This document shows, in pieces, positions 27,784 to 39,332 of a stretch of 64,000 nt of DNA. Source of the stretch: Mariniplasma anaerobium. GTDB lineage: Bacteria; Bacillota_I; Bacilli_A; Acholeplasmatales; Acholeplasmataceae. Location of the stretch: positions 310,001-374,000 of the forward strand of contig NZ_AP024412.1 in assembly GCF_016865445.1 (NCBI RefSeq), given 5' to 3'. The position numbers were made by a program, and so were the translations under genes. Within the stretch, counting starts at the first letter, position 1. Each line of letters starts with the position of its first letter. A model generated the notes under the pieces. That model searched no databases. It had not been told where the DNA came from and worked only from the letters and a program-made list of their open reading frames with translations.

Positions 27784-28230
27784 ATGAAACTAGCAATTGG
27801 TAGTGATCATGGTGGATATGAACTTAAAGAATATTTGAAATCATATTTTGATAAAAATCACATTGATTATGATGATTTTGGAACAAATTCAAATGAATCT
27901 GTAGATTATCCAGATTATGGGAAAAAAGTAGCACTTGCTGTGCTAGCAAAACCTTATGATTTTGGAATTGTTATTTGTGGAACTGGTATTGGTATTTCAA
28001 TAGCCGCAAATAAAGTTAAAGGCATAAGAGCAGCACTTGTTTATGATGAGTTAACTGCTAGACTTGCAAAAGAACACAATCGAGCAAATATCATCGCTTT
28101 AGGTGGTAGAACCACTAAAAAAGAAGATGCAGTTAAGATTGTTAATGCATTTATGAATGCAACTTATGAACCTAGACATCAAAAGCGTATAGATAAAATT
28201 AAAGATATCGAGGAGTCATATGATGAATAA
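27784..28230 (+). CDS. rpiB: Ribose-5-phosphate isomerase B
   Basis: A 148-residue RpiB/LacAB family isomerase converting ribulose 5-phosphate and ribose 5-phosphate. It has [15 protein letters not shown] at the N-terminus, the active-site cysteine in [16 protein letters not shown], and the [14 protein letters not shown] block. AAGGAGG upstream. It overlaps upp by 8 bases. It can supply PRPP precursor to upp and take ribose 5-phosphate released by psuG. Confidence 0.95.
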   Translation: MKLAIGSDHGGYELKEYLKSYFDKNHIDYDDFGTNSNESVDYPDYGKKVALAVLAKPYDFGIVICGTGIGISIAANKVKGIRAALVYDELTARLAKEHNRANIIALGGRTTKKEDAVKIVNAFMNATYEPRHQKRIDKIKDIEESYDE

Positions 28231-28849
28231 ATTAGTTGTATTAAACCATCCATTGATTGATCACAAGATGACAAGAATTAGAGATAAGCATACAGGAACT
28301 AAAGAATTTAGAGAAGCTGTAAGTGAAGTTGGTGGATTAATTACTTATGAAATTACAAGAGATTTTACAACAGTAAAAAAAATGATTGAAACACCTATAT
28401 GTGAAACAGTAGGTTATGAATTAGAAAAACAAATCGTTATTGTCCCTATTTTAAGAGCTGGATTGGGTATGGTTGAAGGTATCCATAATATTATTCCAAC
28501 TGCAAAGATTGGACATGTTGGATTATATCGAGATGAAGTGAGTTTAGAACCTCAAGTTTATTATTCTAAATTTCCAGATATCATTAAAGATAGTGTTGTT
28601 TTAGTGGTAGATCCTATGCTTGCTACTGGTGGGTCAGCAGCAAAAGCAATAGAAATCGTTAAAAGTACAGGAGCAACAGATATTAGATATGTTGGTTTAG
28701 TAGGATGTCCTGAAGGCGTTAAACGCATTCATGCTGAACATCCTGAAGTTCCAATTTATTTAGCAGCTATGGATTCTCATTTGAATGAGAATGGATATAT
28801 TGTACCTGGACTTGGAGATTGCGGGGACAGATTATTTGGAACCAAATAA
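28223..28849 (+). CDS. upp: Uracil phosphoribosyltransferase
   Basis: A 208-residue salvage enzyme converting uracil and PRPP to UMP. The PRPP loop is [20 protein letters not shown], and the uracil-binding C-terminus is [18 protein letters not shown]. The start ATG 28223 was preferred over the adjacent ATG 28220 because of GAGGAG spacing. upp directly before the atp genes is a common Firmicute arrangement. Confidence 0.96.
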   Translation: MNKLVVLNHPLIDHKMTRIRDKHTGTKEFREAVSEVGGLITYEITRDFTTVKKMIETPICETVGYELEKQIVIVPILRAGLGMVEGIHNIIPTAKIGHVGLYRDEVSLEPQVYYSKFPDIIKDSVVLVVDPMLATGGSAAKAIEIVKSTGATDIRYVGLVGCPEGVKRIHAEHPEVPIYLAAMDSHLNENGYIVPGLGDCGDRLFGTK

Positions 28850-28871
28850 GAAAGAAAAAAGAAGAAAAATC

Positions 28872-29084
28872 ATGATGACTTACACCATGGTTATGCAAAT
28901 GTTTTTTACAGTCATTGGATTGTCTGTTTTAGGTATTTACATTGGAAGAAAAATGGATCCTGAAGGAGAACTAGCAACCTATTTAGCAGCAGCAGGTTTG
29001 TTTATAGGAATTTTTATAGGATTTATGACACTCCATCAATTTATTAAAAGTGAGGAAAGATATGAAAGACGTAAGCGTAATTAA
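28872..29084 (+). CDS. AtpZ/AtpI-like small membrane protein of the ATP synthase operon
   Basis: A 70-residue protein with two transmembrane helices (VMQMFFTVIGLSVLGIYIG; LATYLAAAGLFIGIFIGFM) and a basic tail ending ERRKRN. This is the architecture of the short F0F1 gene 1 family (AtpZ), thought to assist c-ring assembly or cation movement. ATG 28872 or 28875 is the start; the longer frame from 28785 runs inside upp and is not credible. It overlaps the next gene by 23 bases. Confidence 0.75.
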   Translation: MMTYTMVMQMFFTVIGLSVLGIYIGRKMDPEGELATYLAAAGLFIGIFIGFMTLHQFIKSEERYERRKRN

Positions 29085-29475
29085 CTTAATCGCATTAGGA
29101 TATGCAGTCTTACTGGCTTTAGTATCTTTAATCTTTTTTAGAGAGTATGCTGTTTGGGCAGTATTAGGTAGTGCAACTGTATTATTTAATCACTCACAAA
29201 CCATAAGACTTACTAAAGAAAAGTTTAATGCAAGAAAAATAGGAACACATTTAGTGATTAGATTTGTAATGTATCTAGTTGTTATAGCATTTGCTTATTT
29301 TGATCAACAAGCAAATGGAACATCAGAATTGATAAGAGTGTATATATTTTTACTATTAGGATTCTTTTCAGTTAAAGTAGGCATATTTATCTATGCAACA
29401 CCATTTTTTAAATCACATAGATTAAAAGATGATATAGATATCATAGCCATTAAGGAGGATGATATGGATGTTTGA
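29062..29475 (+). CDS. atpI: ATP synthase subunit I-like protein
   Basis: A 137-residue protein with four hydrophobic segments, in the position of atpI just before atpB. In other bacteria AtpI assists c-ring assembly and is not part of the final motor. The start ATG 29062 follows GAGGAAAG; the in-frame GTG at 29050 overlaps that site. It ends in TGA, overlapping atpB by 8 bases. Confidence 0.75.
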   Translation: MKDVSVINLIALGYAVLLALVSLIFFREYAVWAVLGSATVLFNHSQTIRLTKEKFNARKIGTHLVIRFVMYLVVIAFAYFDQQANGTSELIRVYIFLLLGFFSVKVGIFIYATPFFKSHRLKDDIDIIAIKEDDMDV

Positions 29476-30151
29476 CCAAGTTTTAGATTATCTTACACAT
29501 TTACCAGTTTATTTTCTAACTTCATTAGGCATTATCTTAGTATTAATCATCTTTAGTGTTGTAATTGGAAACTATGTTTCAAAATTAGATGTTAGGGATA
29601 AACCAAATATCATAGCTACACTTGTTATCCAATTTATAGATTTTTTTAACAATTATGTTAAAAGCTATATTGGTAAACATTGGAAGTTTGTAACACCGAT
29701 TACATTGACACTTGCTCTTTATGTAGCAGTTGCCAATATGAGTGGTATCCTAGCACTTGAAGCTCCTACAAGATATACATCGATAACATTTAGTTTATCA
29801 ATCATATCATTTATAGTAGTTCAAGCGACTGGATTTATTTCTCAAAGTTGGAGACATTTATTAGGGTTATTTAAACCATTATGGCCGTTATTTCCACTAA
29901 ACTTAATTAGTGATGTAACACCAATATTATCAATGGCACTCCGTTTATTTGGTAATATTGTAAGTGGTTCAGTCATCTTAATGTTAGTTTATAAATTAAC
30001 AGGATGGGCATCAATAATCGTAGCTCCAGCGTTTCACTTAGTATTTGATATAGGCTTTGGTCTAGTTCAAACACTTGTATTAGTTTTATTAACCATTGTT
30101 TTTGCGTCAATTAAGATTGACGAAGATGATTTAGATTTTAATAAAAATTAA
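29468..30151 (+). CDS. atpB: F0 ATP synthase subunit a
   Basis: A 227-residue membrane subunit that provides the ion half-channels. The essential stator arginine is in MALRLFGNIVSG, followed by the last helices FDIGFGLVQTLVLVLLTIVF. The start is ATG 29468 because AAGGAGG at 29452-29458 abuts the in-frame ATG at 29459. Short but complete in the functional C-terminal half. Confidence 0.95.
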   Translation: MFDQVLDYLTHLPVYFLTSLGIILVLIIFSVVIGNYVSKLDVRDKPNIIATLVIQFIDFFNNYVKSYIGKHWKFVTPITLTLALYVAVANMSGILALEAPTRYTSITFSLSIISFIVVQATGFISQSWRHLLGLFKPLWPLFPLNLISDVTPILSMALRLFGNIVSGSVILMLVYKLTGWASIIVAPAFHLVFDIGFGLVQTLVLVLLTIVFASIKIDEDDLDFNKN

Positions 30152-30185
30152 AAAATATATATAAATATAAAAGGAGATAGAAATT

Positions 30186-30467
30186 ATGTTTGATTTAGTT
30201 AACGCATTTTTACCAAATGTCATGGAAGTAGTTGCAAATGAATTCTTTAGAAGTGGTATGGCTTATATTGGAGCTGGTATTGCGGTATTAACAGGTTTTG
30301 GGACTGCGATTGGCCAAGGTATTGCTGCATCTAAAGCAGTTGAAGCTGTAGGGCGTCAACCAGAAGCTGCAGGTAAAATCACATCAACTATGCTTATTGG
30401 GCAAGCTGTTGCAGAAACATCAGCATTATATGGATTGATTATTGCATTCATTTTAACAGGAAAATAA
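30186..30467 (+). CDS. atpE: F0 ATP synthase subunit c
   Basis: A 93-residue hairpin protein forming the rotor ring. The polar loop is [12 protein letters not shown]. The ion-carrying glutamate is E77 in [14 protein letters not shown]44 in helix 1 sits 33 residues before E77, the same spacing as the Na+-binding Gln/Glu pair of known Na+-driven enzymes, and T78 and Y82 fit that pattern too. AAAGGAG precedes the start. Confidence 0.97.
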   Translation: MFDLVNAFLPNVMEVVANEFFRSGMAYIGAGIAVLTGFGTAIGQGIAASKAVEAVGRQPEAAGKITSTMLIGQAVAETSALYGLIIAFILTGK

Positions 30468-30487
30468 AAAAAAGGGATTGATGATTA

Positions 30488-31021
30488 GTGAACGAAATAT
30501 TTGATCAAATCACTGAAATGGTTGAAGAAGGATTATACTCAGTTGTAAATGATCCTGGCATCGTCATTTTAAATATTCTTGCTTTACTAGTCTTGTTATT
30601 TTTTGTAAGAACATTTTTGTGGAAAAAAGTAACTGCATTTCTTGATAAAAGACAAATTGCTTTATCTGAAGCAATCGATCAAGCTGATCAAGAAAGACAA
30701 ATTGCGAAATCTTTACAAGAAAAATCTTTAAAAGAATATGAAGGCATGAAGGAAGAAACAAGACAATTAAAAGATAAACTTACTCAAGAAGCATATAAAG
30801 AACAAGAAAAACTTATTACCAGTGCTAAAGAGGAAGTTAAGCGTCGCTTAGAACAAGCAGAAAAAGATGTTGAATATGAAATTTCTCAAGCGAACGAAGA
30901 CATTAAACAATCGATTAAAGAGATTGCTTTTTCAGCTGCAAGTAAAATTGTGAAAAGAGAAATCGATCAAGCAGTTCATCAAGATATCATTGATGAAATC
31001 TTAGATGAAAGAGAAATTTAG
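30488..31021 (+). CDS. atpF: F0 ATP synthase subunit b
   Basis: A 177-residue peripheral stalk subunit. One N-terminal membrane helix (GIVILNILALLVLLFFVRTFLW, about residues 24-45 - listed here as two parts: GIVILNILAL and LVLLFFVRTFLW) precedes a long charged coiled coil (residues 55-165). GTG start at 30488 after AAAGGGATTGATG; no better in-frame start exists before the membrane helix. Confidence 0.93.
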   Translation: MNEIFDQITEMVEEGLYSVVNDPGIVILNILALLVLLFFVRTFLWKKVTAFLDKRQIALSEAIDQADQERQIAKSLQEKSLKEYEGMKEETRQLKDKLTQEAYKEQEKLITSAKEEVKRRLEQAEKDVEYEISQANEDIKQSIKEIAFSAASKIVKREIDQAVHQDIIDEILDEREI

Positions 31022-31024
31022 TCT

Positions 31025-31531
31025 ATGACTAAATATGCTAAAGCACTGCATCAACTGGCAGTAGAACAAAAAAAAGTAGATCGAATTAATCTTCATTTTG
31101 ATGAGCTAAGAAGTTTAATCTCTAAAAACCCAAAATGGGTTGAGATGATGGATTCACCTATGCTTAATCTTAAAAAGAAGATGGAGATGATGGATACACT
31201 GGATTTTGATCCTTTATTTTTATCATTTCTAAAAACATTAGCAGAAGAGCATTTGATGCAATACATTGATGAAACATACGAAGAATGGAAACATCTAATG
31301 CGCGCATCTCAAAAGATAGCACATCTTCACGTATATTTAGCAAATCCGATTACAGATATACAAGAAGAAAAATTAATAAATGTTTTAAAACCAAGATTTA
31401 AAGGACAAACAATATCTCTACACAAAACAATAGATACGTCTTTAATTGGTGGGATTAAGATCACATATCAGGGTCAATCCTTAGACAGATCAGTTGTACG
31501 TGAATTAGAAGAGCTATTTACAATGATTTAA
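31025..31531 (+). CDS. atpH: F1 ATP synthase subunit delta
   Basis: A 168-residue stalk protein linking b to the alpha/beta hexamer. The conserved C-terminal block reads [21 protein letters not shown]. The N-terminal helical domain begins with [15 protein letters not shown]. It starts 3 bases after the atpF stop. Confidence 0.93.
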   Translation: MTKYAKALHQLAVEQKKVDRINLHFDELRSLISKNPKWVEMMDSPMLNLKKKMEMMDTLDFDPLFLSFLKTLAEEHLMQYIDETYEEWKHLMRASQKIAHLHVYLANPITDIQEEKLINVLKPRFKGQTISLHKTIDTSLIGGIKITYQGQSLDRSVVRELEELFTMI

Positions 31532-31544
31532 GGTGGTGACGACA

Positions 31545-33050
31545 TTGTCAAAAATAAAAGTAAAAGAAATGACTGAGGTCATAAAAAAACAAATAGAATC
31601 TTTTGAACAAGACGTAAAACTTGAAAATATAGGTAAAGTATTATCTGTAGGGGATGGGATTGCGATTGTTTATGGTCTACAACAAGCGATGATGGGAGAA
31701 TTACTAGTTTTTCCACATAACGTAAAAGGTTTAGTATTTAACTTAGAAGAACATCAAGTCGGTGTTATTCTTCTTGGAGAAAGTAATTTAATTAAAGAAG
31801 GCGACATGGTTAAAACAACCAAACGTATCTTTGAAGTTCCTGTAGGGGATGCTTTATTAGGTCGTGTTGTTAATCCTTTAGGTGAACCACTTGATGCTGG
31901 TGGAACGATTCAAACAACAGATCGATTACCAGTTGAAAGAAGAGCTAGAGGAGTTATGGCACGTGGATCAATTAATGCATCTATGGAAACCGGGATTAAA
32001 GTTATTGATGCCCTTGTTCCAATTGGTAAAGGACAAAGAGAGTTAATCATTGGCGACAGACAAACAGGTAAAACAACATTAGCTGTTGATTCAATTATCA
32101 ATCAAAAAGGTAAAGATGTTATTTGTGTTTACGTTGCGATTGGTCAAAAAGACTCATCTGTTACTGGATTAGTTGAATTATTTAAAAAAGAAGGAGCACT
32201 TGATTATACAGTTATTGTAAATGCTGGTGCATCTAAAGAAGGTACACTATTATATCTAGCACCTTTTGCAGGAGTAACCATTGCGGAATACTTCATGGAA
32301 AAAGGTAAAGATGTTTTAATCGTTTATGATGATTTATCTAAACATGCGGTCGCATATCGTGAATTATCATTATTATTAAGACGTCCACCAGGAAGAGAAG
32401 CTTATCCAGGCGATGTTTTCTATCTACATTCAAGATTATTAGAGCGTTCTGCTAAGTTAAATGATAAACTTGGTGGTGGTTCAATTACTGCACTACCTAT
32501 TATTGAAACAAAAGCTGGAGATATCTCAGCTTATATTTCAACAAATGTTATTTCAATTACGGATGGTCAAATATTCTTAGAAACTGAATTATTTTATTCA
32601 GGCATAAGACCAGCGATAAATGCAGGATTATCTGTATCTCGTGTGGGTGGAGCTGCTCAATGGAATGCAATGAAAAAAGTTGCTGGTACACTAAGAATTA
32701 ATCTTGCTAACTATCGTGAGTTAGAATCATTTGCACAATTTGGATCAGATTTAGACCAATCAGCTAAGCGTCGTTTAGAAAGAGGTAGAAAAACTGTTGA
32801 AATGTTAAAACAAGATGTACATGAGCTTGTAAACATGCCAACTCAAATTGTAACTATCTACGCACTATCTAAAGGGATGATGGATGATCTCAATTTAGAA
32901 CAAGTTCAACTTTTAGAACAAGAAATTAACCAAGGGTTAAGAATGAATGATCTTGGTAAAAAAATTAATAAAACTTTAAATGAAACTAAAAAATTGCCAA
33001 AAGATGAGGATTTAGAGAAGTTTATCAACGGATTAAAGAGGTTGATATAA
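31545..33050 (+). CDS. atpA: F1 ATP synthase subunit alpha
   Basis: A 501-residue non-catalytic nucleotide-binding subunit. P-loop [11 protein letters not shown], and the signature block [17 protein letters not shown]. The start is probably TTG 31545 ([12 protein letters not shown]), because AAGGTGGTGA occupies 31530-31539; GTG codons at 31533 and 31536 lie in that site. Normal length. Confidence 0.96.
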   Translation: MSKIKVKEMTEVIKKQIESFEQDVKLENIGKVLSVGDGIAIVYGLQQAMMGELLVFPHNVKGLVFNLEEHQVGVILLGESNLIKEGDMVKTTKRIFEVPVGDALLGRVVNPLGEPLDAGGTIQTTDRLPVERRARGVMARGSINASMETGIKVIDALVPIGKGQRELIIGDRQTGKTTLAVDSIINQKGKDVICVYVAIGQKDSSVTGLVELFKKEGALDYTVIVNAGASKEGTLLYLAPFAGVTIAEYFMEKGKDVLIVYDDLSKHAVAYRELSLLLRRPPGREAYPGDVFYLHSRLLERSAKLNDKLGGGSITALPIIETKAGDISAYISTNVISITDGQIFLETELFYSGIRPAINAGLSVSRVGGAAQWNAMKKVAGTLRINLANYRELESFAQFGSDLDQSAKRRLERGRKTVEMLKQDVHELVNMPTQIVTIYALSKGMMDDLNLEQVQLLEQEINQGLRMNDLGKKINKTLNETKKLPKDEDLEKFINGLKRLI

Positions 33051-33051
33051 T

Positions 33052-35676
<2,625 letters not shown>

Positions 35677-35689
35677 AAAGGAGTAACAT

Positions 35690-35899
35690 ATGGTACAAAT
35701 CATTTATTTCACATCATTAATTGTATTTTTTGCGATTAACTTAAGAATACTTGGTGCGCTACATTTTGAAAACAAATTTGAAAAATTTAAAATATGGGAA
35801 ATCAAAGCTGCATATTTTTTAGTCAGTTTAGCACTTGCTCATATGCTCGCAGAGATTATGGTAAGATTTTCTACACTTTTTGAAGGATTATTTATTTAA
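35690..35899 (+). CDS. DUF1146 (YwzB-like) membrane protein
   Basis: A 69-residue protein with two hydrophobic segments and a charged connector (FENKFEKFKIWEIKAAYF). Size and location directly after atpC match the DUF1146/YwzB family of Firmicutes, whose function is unknown. AAAGGAG at the proper distance from ATG. Confidence 0.8.
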   Translation: MVQIIYFTSLIVFFAINLRILGALHFENKFEKFKIWEIKAAYFLVSLALAHMLAEIMVRFSTLFEGLFI

Positions 35900-35915
35900 A
35901 AAAAACAAACAAAAT

Positions 35916-35976
35916 AAAAAGGGGCTGTAATGAAATGAAGAATATTTAATCTTCATGGACTACACAGTCCCTTTTT
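35916..35976 (+). terminator. Terminator formed by the left end of the IS1182 element
   Basis: AAAAAGGGGCTGT pairs with ACAGTCCCTTTTT, and inside it ATGAAGA pairs with TCTTCAT. A T-rich tail follows. No other terminator exists after the atp operon, so the insertion sequence end probably serves it. Confidence 0.8.
35921..35936 (+). repeat. Left terminal inverted repeat of IS1182 element
   Basis: GGGGCTGTAATGAAAT, identical to the complement of 37683-37698. Confidence 0.9.
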
Positions 35977-36066
35977 CTTTTGTTTTGTGGATAAACATAA
36001 AAAAATACCTGTTTTTAGGCATATTTAAAAGAGAACTTCAAAATTCTTTAGTTTTCCACAGGATAA

Positions 36067-37611
36067 CTATTGAACGAATCGTTGTTGCTTGTTATGATAT
36101 TTTGATAAATTATACCCAATTGAGAGTAACATAAACTCTAATTTAACATTTTGGATGCCACGTCGCTTAAATCTTCTAAATTTAAAGTCTTCTTTTAAAA
36201 CCCCAAATGCGCCTTCAACTTGAATTGAGCGTTGAATCCTAAGTTCTATACCTAAATCAGATTGAAGATTATCTCTTGCTTTTTTTTGATAGTTCCATAA
36301 TTCTTCATTGACTTCAATACGTCTTGGAGCTTTCCCTTTTTTACACTTTGAAGCTAGCGGACATCTTAAACAAGTAGATGACTCATAAACATCTTTACCA
36401 TTGTGTCTTGTAAATAGATAATTCATCTTTCGTCCTTTTGGACAAATTAGATTCCCGTTTTTATCTTTAGTGAAATTTTCTGCACGATAAGGACTATTTA
36501 TATAGTTCTGATTGCTGGTTTCTTTTTTATACATTGGATATTTTTGATAGAGTTCCATATCTTTGGATTTTAAATATCTATAATTTATAAGTCCACCATA
36601 TCCAGCATCTGCTACAGGATATTTAGGATAAAATCCATAGCTATGATTAAATCCTTCTAGAAATGGTTCTAATGTTTTATAATCGCTTCGATTCTGATAG
36701 ACATCCATATGCATGATATATCCATCTGACACGCCAATTTGAATGTTGTATCCAGCCTTTAATTGACCATTTCTCATATGATCGTCTTTCATGCGCATAT
36801 ATGTTGCACCATGATCTGTTCTTGCATATGAATTTCTTGATGGACCTATGATCTCTAAATCATGATTATAGCTTGTTAGTTTTTCTATGTAGTCTACGAT
36901 ATCTTCATAATCTCTTTGTAATCCACTTTTGTGGTTCCCTTTGCCATAGACAAAATCAATGCCTTCTTTGTCAATTTCATTGACTAAGAAATCTCTAATC
37001 TTTTCTAAATATGATATCTCATAATCTTCTTTGATCAGAAAGTAGATGCCTAAATGTTTATAGTCTTCATTTAATTTGTGCAGAGTCTTGGTAATTTTGA
37101 GTTGAAGTTTTTGTTTAAACTTAAGAATTGAGTTCTTCCAAACAAATTTATATTTGTTTGCGTTTGCCTCTATCTTTGTCCCATCTATATATAAGGTATT
37201 GATATCAATTTGTTCTTTTTTTGCGATATATTGATTGATCTCTAAAAAGATATCTTCGATGGATGTTTTTAAGTGGGTATTAATAAATTCTTTGATGGTA
37301 TTATGGCTTGGTTTTAACTCATTAGTCAACCACATGAGCCTAATATCATTTTTAGCTGCCTTTTCCATTGCTCTTAAACTATGGATTTTTTCCATCTGGC
37401 AAAACAATACCAATTTCAACATATTGACTGAATTGTATCCTAGTCTACCTTGATGAGATTTGGATACTAAGTATTTTTTAACCTCGATTTTTGAAAATAC
37501 TTCGTCAAATGTTCTGACTTCACTATCAAATGGTATTAAAATGTTCATTTCTAGTGGTAATTTTAATTGTTTTGCGCTAAAATAAGATTGAGTTAATTGA
37601 GTACTTTGCAT
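36067..37611 (-). CDS. IS1182 family transposase
   Basis: A 514-residue DDE transposase. The N-terminal InsH-like part (LVLFCQMEKIHSLRAMEKA; MWLTNELKPSHNTIKEF) precedes the core with YIDGTKIEANANKYKFVW and PVADAGYGGLINYRYL. A cysteine-rich segment (CLRCPLASKCKKG) and the glutamate block QVEGAFGVLKEDFKFRRF follow. Frame is intact and length normal. A TATAAT lies so close to the ATG that the mRNA may have no leader. Confidence 0.94.
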   Translation of the reverse strand: MQSTQLTQSYFSAKQLKLPLEMNILIPFDSEVRTFDEVFSKIEVKKYLVSKSHQGRLGYNSVNMLKLVLFCQMEKIHSLRAMEKAAKNDIRLMWLTNELKPSHNTIKEFINTHLKTSIEDIFLEINQYIAKKEQIDINTLYIDGTKIEANANKYKFVWKNSILKFKQKLQLKITKTLHKLNEDYKHLGIYFLIKEDYEISYLEKIRDFLVNEIDKEGIDFVYGKGNHKSGLQRDYEDIVDYIEKLTSYNHDLEIIGPSRNSYARTDHGATYMRMKDDHMRNGQLKAGYNIQIGVSDGYIMHMDVYQNRSDYKTLEPFLEGFNHSYGFYPKYPVADAGYGGLINYRYLKSKDMELYQKYPMYKKETSNQNYINSPYRAENFTKDKNGNLICPKGRKMNYLFTRHNGKDVYESSTCLRCPLASKCKKGKAPRRIEVNEELWNYQKKARDNLQSDLGIELRIQRSIQVEGAFGVLKEDFKFRRFKRRGIQNVKLEFMLLSIGYNLSKYHNKQQRFVQ

Positions 37612-37617
37612 ACTTCA

Positions 37618-37626
37618 ATTATATCA
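37618..37626 (-). promoter_or_regulatory. Extended -10 promoter of the IS1182 transposase
   Basis: TGaTATAAT on the minus strand, ending 7 bases before the transposase ATG (37611), which predicts a leaderless or nearly leaderless transcript. It lies directly downstream of the insulating hairpin at 37626-37658. Confidence 0.6.
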
Positions 37627-37658
37627 AAAACCACTCTGGATTTTCCAGAGTGGTTTTG
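37626..37658. terminator. Strong hairpin terminator inside the right end of IS1182 element
   Basis: AAAACCACTCTGGA and TCCAGAGTGGTTTT form a 14-bp perfect stem with a 3-base loop and T-tracts on both strands. It can stop yigZ transcription entering from the right and so shield the transposase gene. Confidence 0.85.
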
Positions 37659-37682
37659 TGTTTTATAGACTATAATGATTTT

Positions 37683-37698
37683 ATTTCATTACAGCCCC
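37683..37698 (-). repeat. Right terminal inverted repeat of IS1182 element
   Basis: Exact complement of 35921-35936. Confidence 0.9.
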
Positions 37699-37703
37699 TT
37701 TTT

Positions 37704-38324
37704 TTATTCTTTTTTTGTTGTATAAGGTATCCATAATGTTTTTTCATCTAATGGATGAATGGATATAAATTGATGTTTTATATCATCGAAAATTGAAACA
37801 TTTTTTTCTTTAAAATAGAGTTGATAAGTAACATGCTCTAAAAACATTTTCTCTTTAACATAAGTAATTGATTCTATCAGTTGATCCATTGTTTGAATAA
37901 GTGGATAATCAAATACAATCTCAAAACCCTTCATTTCTTTTTTTTCATAAAATTTTTGAATGTTTAACACTTCAGAAGTAGCTTTTGAATATGCTCTAAT
38001 CAAGCCACCAGCACCTAATTTAGTTCCTCCATAAAATCGAACGACAACACACAATAAATTGGTTACATCATGATGTCTTAAGACTTCTAAAATTGGAATT
38101 CCAGCTGTTCTTGAAGGTTCACCATCATCTGATGAAGTGGCATGCTCAAGCCCTTCTCCAAATAATGACGCACTACAATAATGAGATGCTTTAGGAAACA
38201 TCTCTTTAGCTTTTGCGATATTCTTTTTGATATCATCAATTTCATATAATGGAAATAATATGCCAATAAATATTGACTTATCTATGATGATTTGATGTGT
38301 TTGTATATCTTTGATATATTTCAT
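37704..38324 (-). CDS. yigZ: YigZ/IMPACT family protein
   Basis: A 206-residue protein of the YigZ/UPF0029 family. The signature region ASHYCSASLFGEG, then SDDGEPSRTAGIPILEVL and VVRFYGGTKLGAGGLIRAY is unmistakable. Eukaryotic IMPACT regulates GCN2; the bacterial role is uncertain. ATG 38324 follows GGTGAG. The stop codon lies only 6 bases from the IS1182 end, but the reading frame seems complete. Confidence 0.92.
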   Translation of the reverse strand: MKYIKDIQTHQIIIDKSIFIGILFPLYEIDDIKKNIAKAKEMFPKASHYCSASLFGEGLEHATSSDDGEPSRTAGIPILEVLRHHDVTNLLCVVVRFYGGTKLGAGGLIRAYSKATSEVLNIQKFYEKKEMKGFEIVFDYPLIQTMDQLIESITYVKEKMFLEHVTYQLYFKEKNVSIFDDIKHQFISIHPLDEKTLWIPYTTKKE

Positions 38325-38350
38325 AATCTCACCATTTTTATTATAACATA

Positions 38351-38379
38351 TTTCCATATATTTATATTTTTGTTATAAT
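38351..38379 (+). promoter_or_regulatory. Promoter of the first degV gene
   Basis: TTTCCA, 17 bases, TATAAT with an extended -10 (TGtTATAAT). Confidence 0.7.
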
Positions 38380-38409
38380 GAATACAGCAACAAATATTGG
38401 GAGGGCGCT

Positions 38410-39261
38410 ATGAATAAAAAATTAATTGTAGATACGTCAACAGGTGGTCTAGATTACTATCCTTTTAATCATGATATAGAAGTATTAAGAATTAAAATAT
38501 TTCTAGATGAAAAAGAGTATTTAGATGGGTCAGAATTAAAAGCAGAAGAATTTTATAAAATCTTAAGAGAACAACCAGAACTCATTCCAAAGACATCACA
38601 ACCTTCAGTTGGAGATGTTATTAGTTTTTTTGAAGATCTTTACGAAAAAGGGTATGATGAATTTTATGTAACGACATTATCTTCTAAACTTAGTGGAACA
38701 CATAATTCTATTGTCTTAGCTTCAAAAGAATTAAAAGATAAAATGAACATTCATGTTTTTGATACGTTAACAGTTTGTTTTTCTGAAGGATTATTTGCAT
38801 TAGAAGCTGATAAAATGTTAAAATCAGGAAAATCTTTTGAGCAAATCGATGAGGTTCTACTTCAAATGAGAGAGCATAATACTATCTTTTTTGCGGTTGA
38901 CTCACTATCTTATTTGGTAAAAAATGGCAGATTATCTAATGCACAAGCGTTTGTCGGAAAGTTATTAAAGATCAAACCAATTTTACAAGTTCAAGAAACT
39001 GGACATATAGTATCTATTGAAAAAATTAGAAATATTAAAAAAGCATTAGAATCAATTACTGCCAAAATTAAAGCATACGCAAATGGTAGAGAATTTGAAG
39101 CATATATACTATATACTGGAAATCCTAAACTTAAAGCCCATTTTATAGAAATCATTAAAACTGAACTTGGGCTCGAAAATTTATATGAATCGCCTTCTAC
39201 ACCAGTAGTAGGGGCGCATATAGGACCAGATGTATGTGGCATAGGTATATTTTTAAAATAA
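38410..39261 (+). CDS. DegV family fatty acid-binding protein (copy 1)
   Basis: A 283-residue DegV protein. In Firmicutes DegV/FakB proteins bind fatty acids for phosphorylation by FakA. The lipid-binding motifs are visible: PKTSQPSVGD (the T-S-Q/T-S-Y loop), SSKLSGTHNS, and the C-terminal VGAHIGPDVCGIG. The partner kinase FakA is not in the window. A paralogue is at 58168-59022. GGAGG upstream. Confidence 0.92.
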   Translation: MNKKLIVDTSTGGLDYYPFNHDIEVLRIKIFLDEKEYLDGSELKAEEFYKILREQPELIPKTSQPSVGDVISFFEDLYEKGYDEFYVTTLSSKLSGTHNSIVLASKELKDKMNIHVFDTLTVCFSEGLFALEADKMLKSGKSFEQIDEVLLQMREHNTIFFAVDSLSYLVKNGRLSNAQAFVGKLLKIKPILQVQETGHIVSIEKIRNIKKALESITAKIKAYANGREFEAYILYTGNPKLKAHFIEIIKTELGLENLYESPSTPVVGAHIGPDVCGIGIFLK

Positions 39262-39283
39262 GACGATTTCGTCTTATTTTTTT
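39260..39283 (+). terminator. Terminator of degV copy 1
   Basis: AAGACGA/TCGTCTT hairpin overlapping the stop codon, followed by ATTTTTTT. Confidence 0.85.
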
Positions 39284-39310
39284 ATACTACAAAAATACAT
39301 GAATTCTTGG

Positions 39311-39316
39311 TATAAT
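39311..39316 (+). promoter_or_regulatory. -10 box before cca
   Basis: TATAAT preceded by TGg (extended -10). It lies 16 bases before the start codon. Confidence 0.5.
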
Positions 39317-39332
39317 ATAACAGGTGATATGA

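Larger units (their letters stand above)
35921..37698 (-). mobile_element. IS1182-family insertion sequence, about 1.78 kb
   Basis: Terminal inverted repeats GGGGCTGTAATGAAAT (35921-35936) and its exact complement (37683-37698) flank one full-length transposase. The flanks are A5 on the left and T7 on the right, so exact ends could be a few bases farther out and no target duplication can be told from homopolymer. Both neighbours (DUF1146 gene and yigZ) remain intact. Confidence 0.88.
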
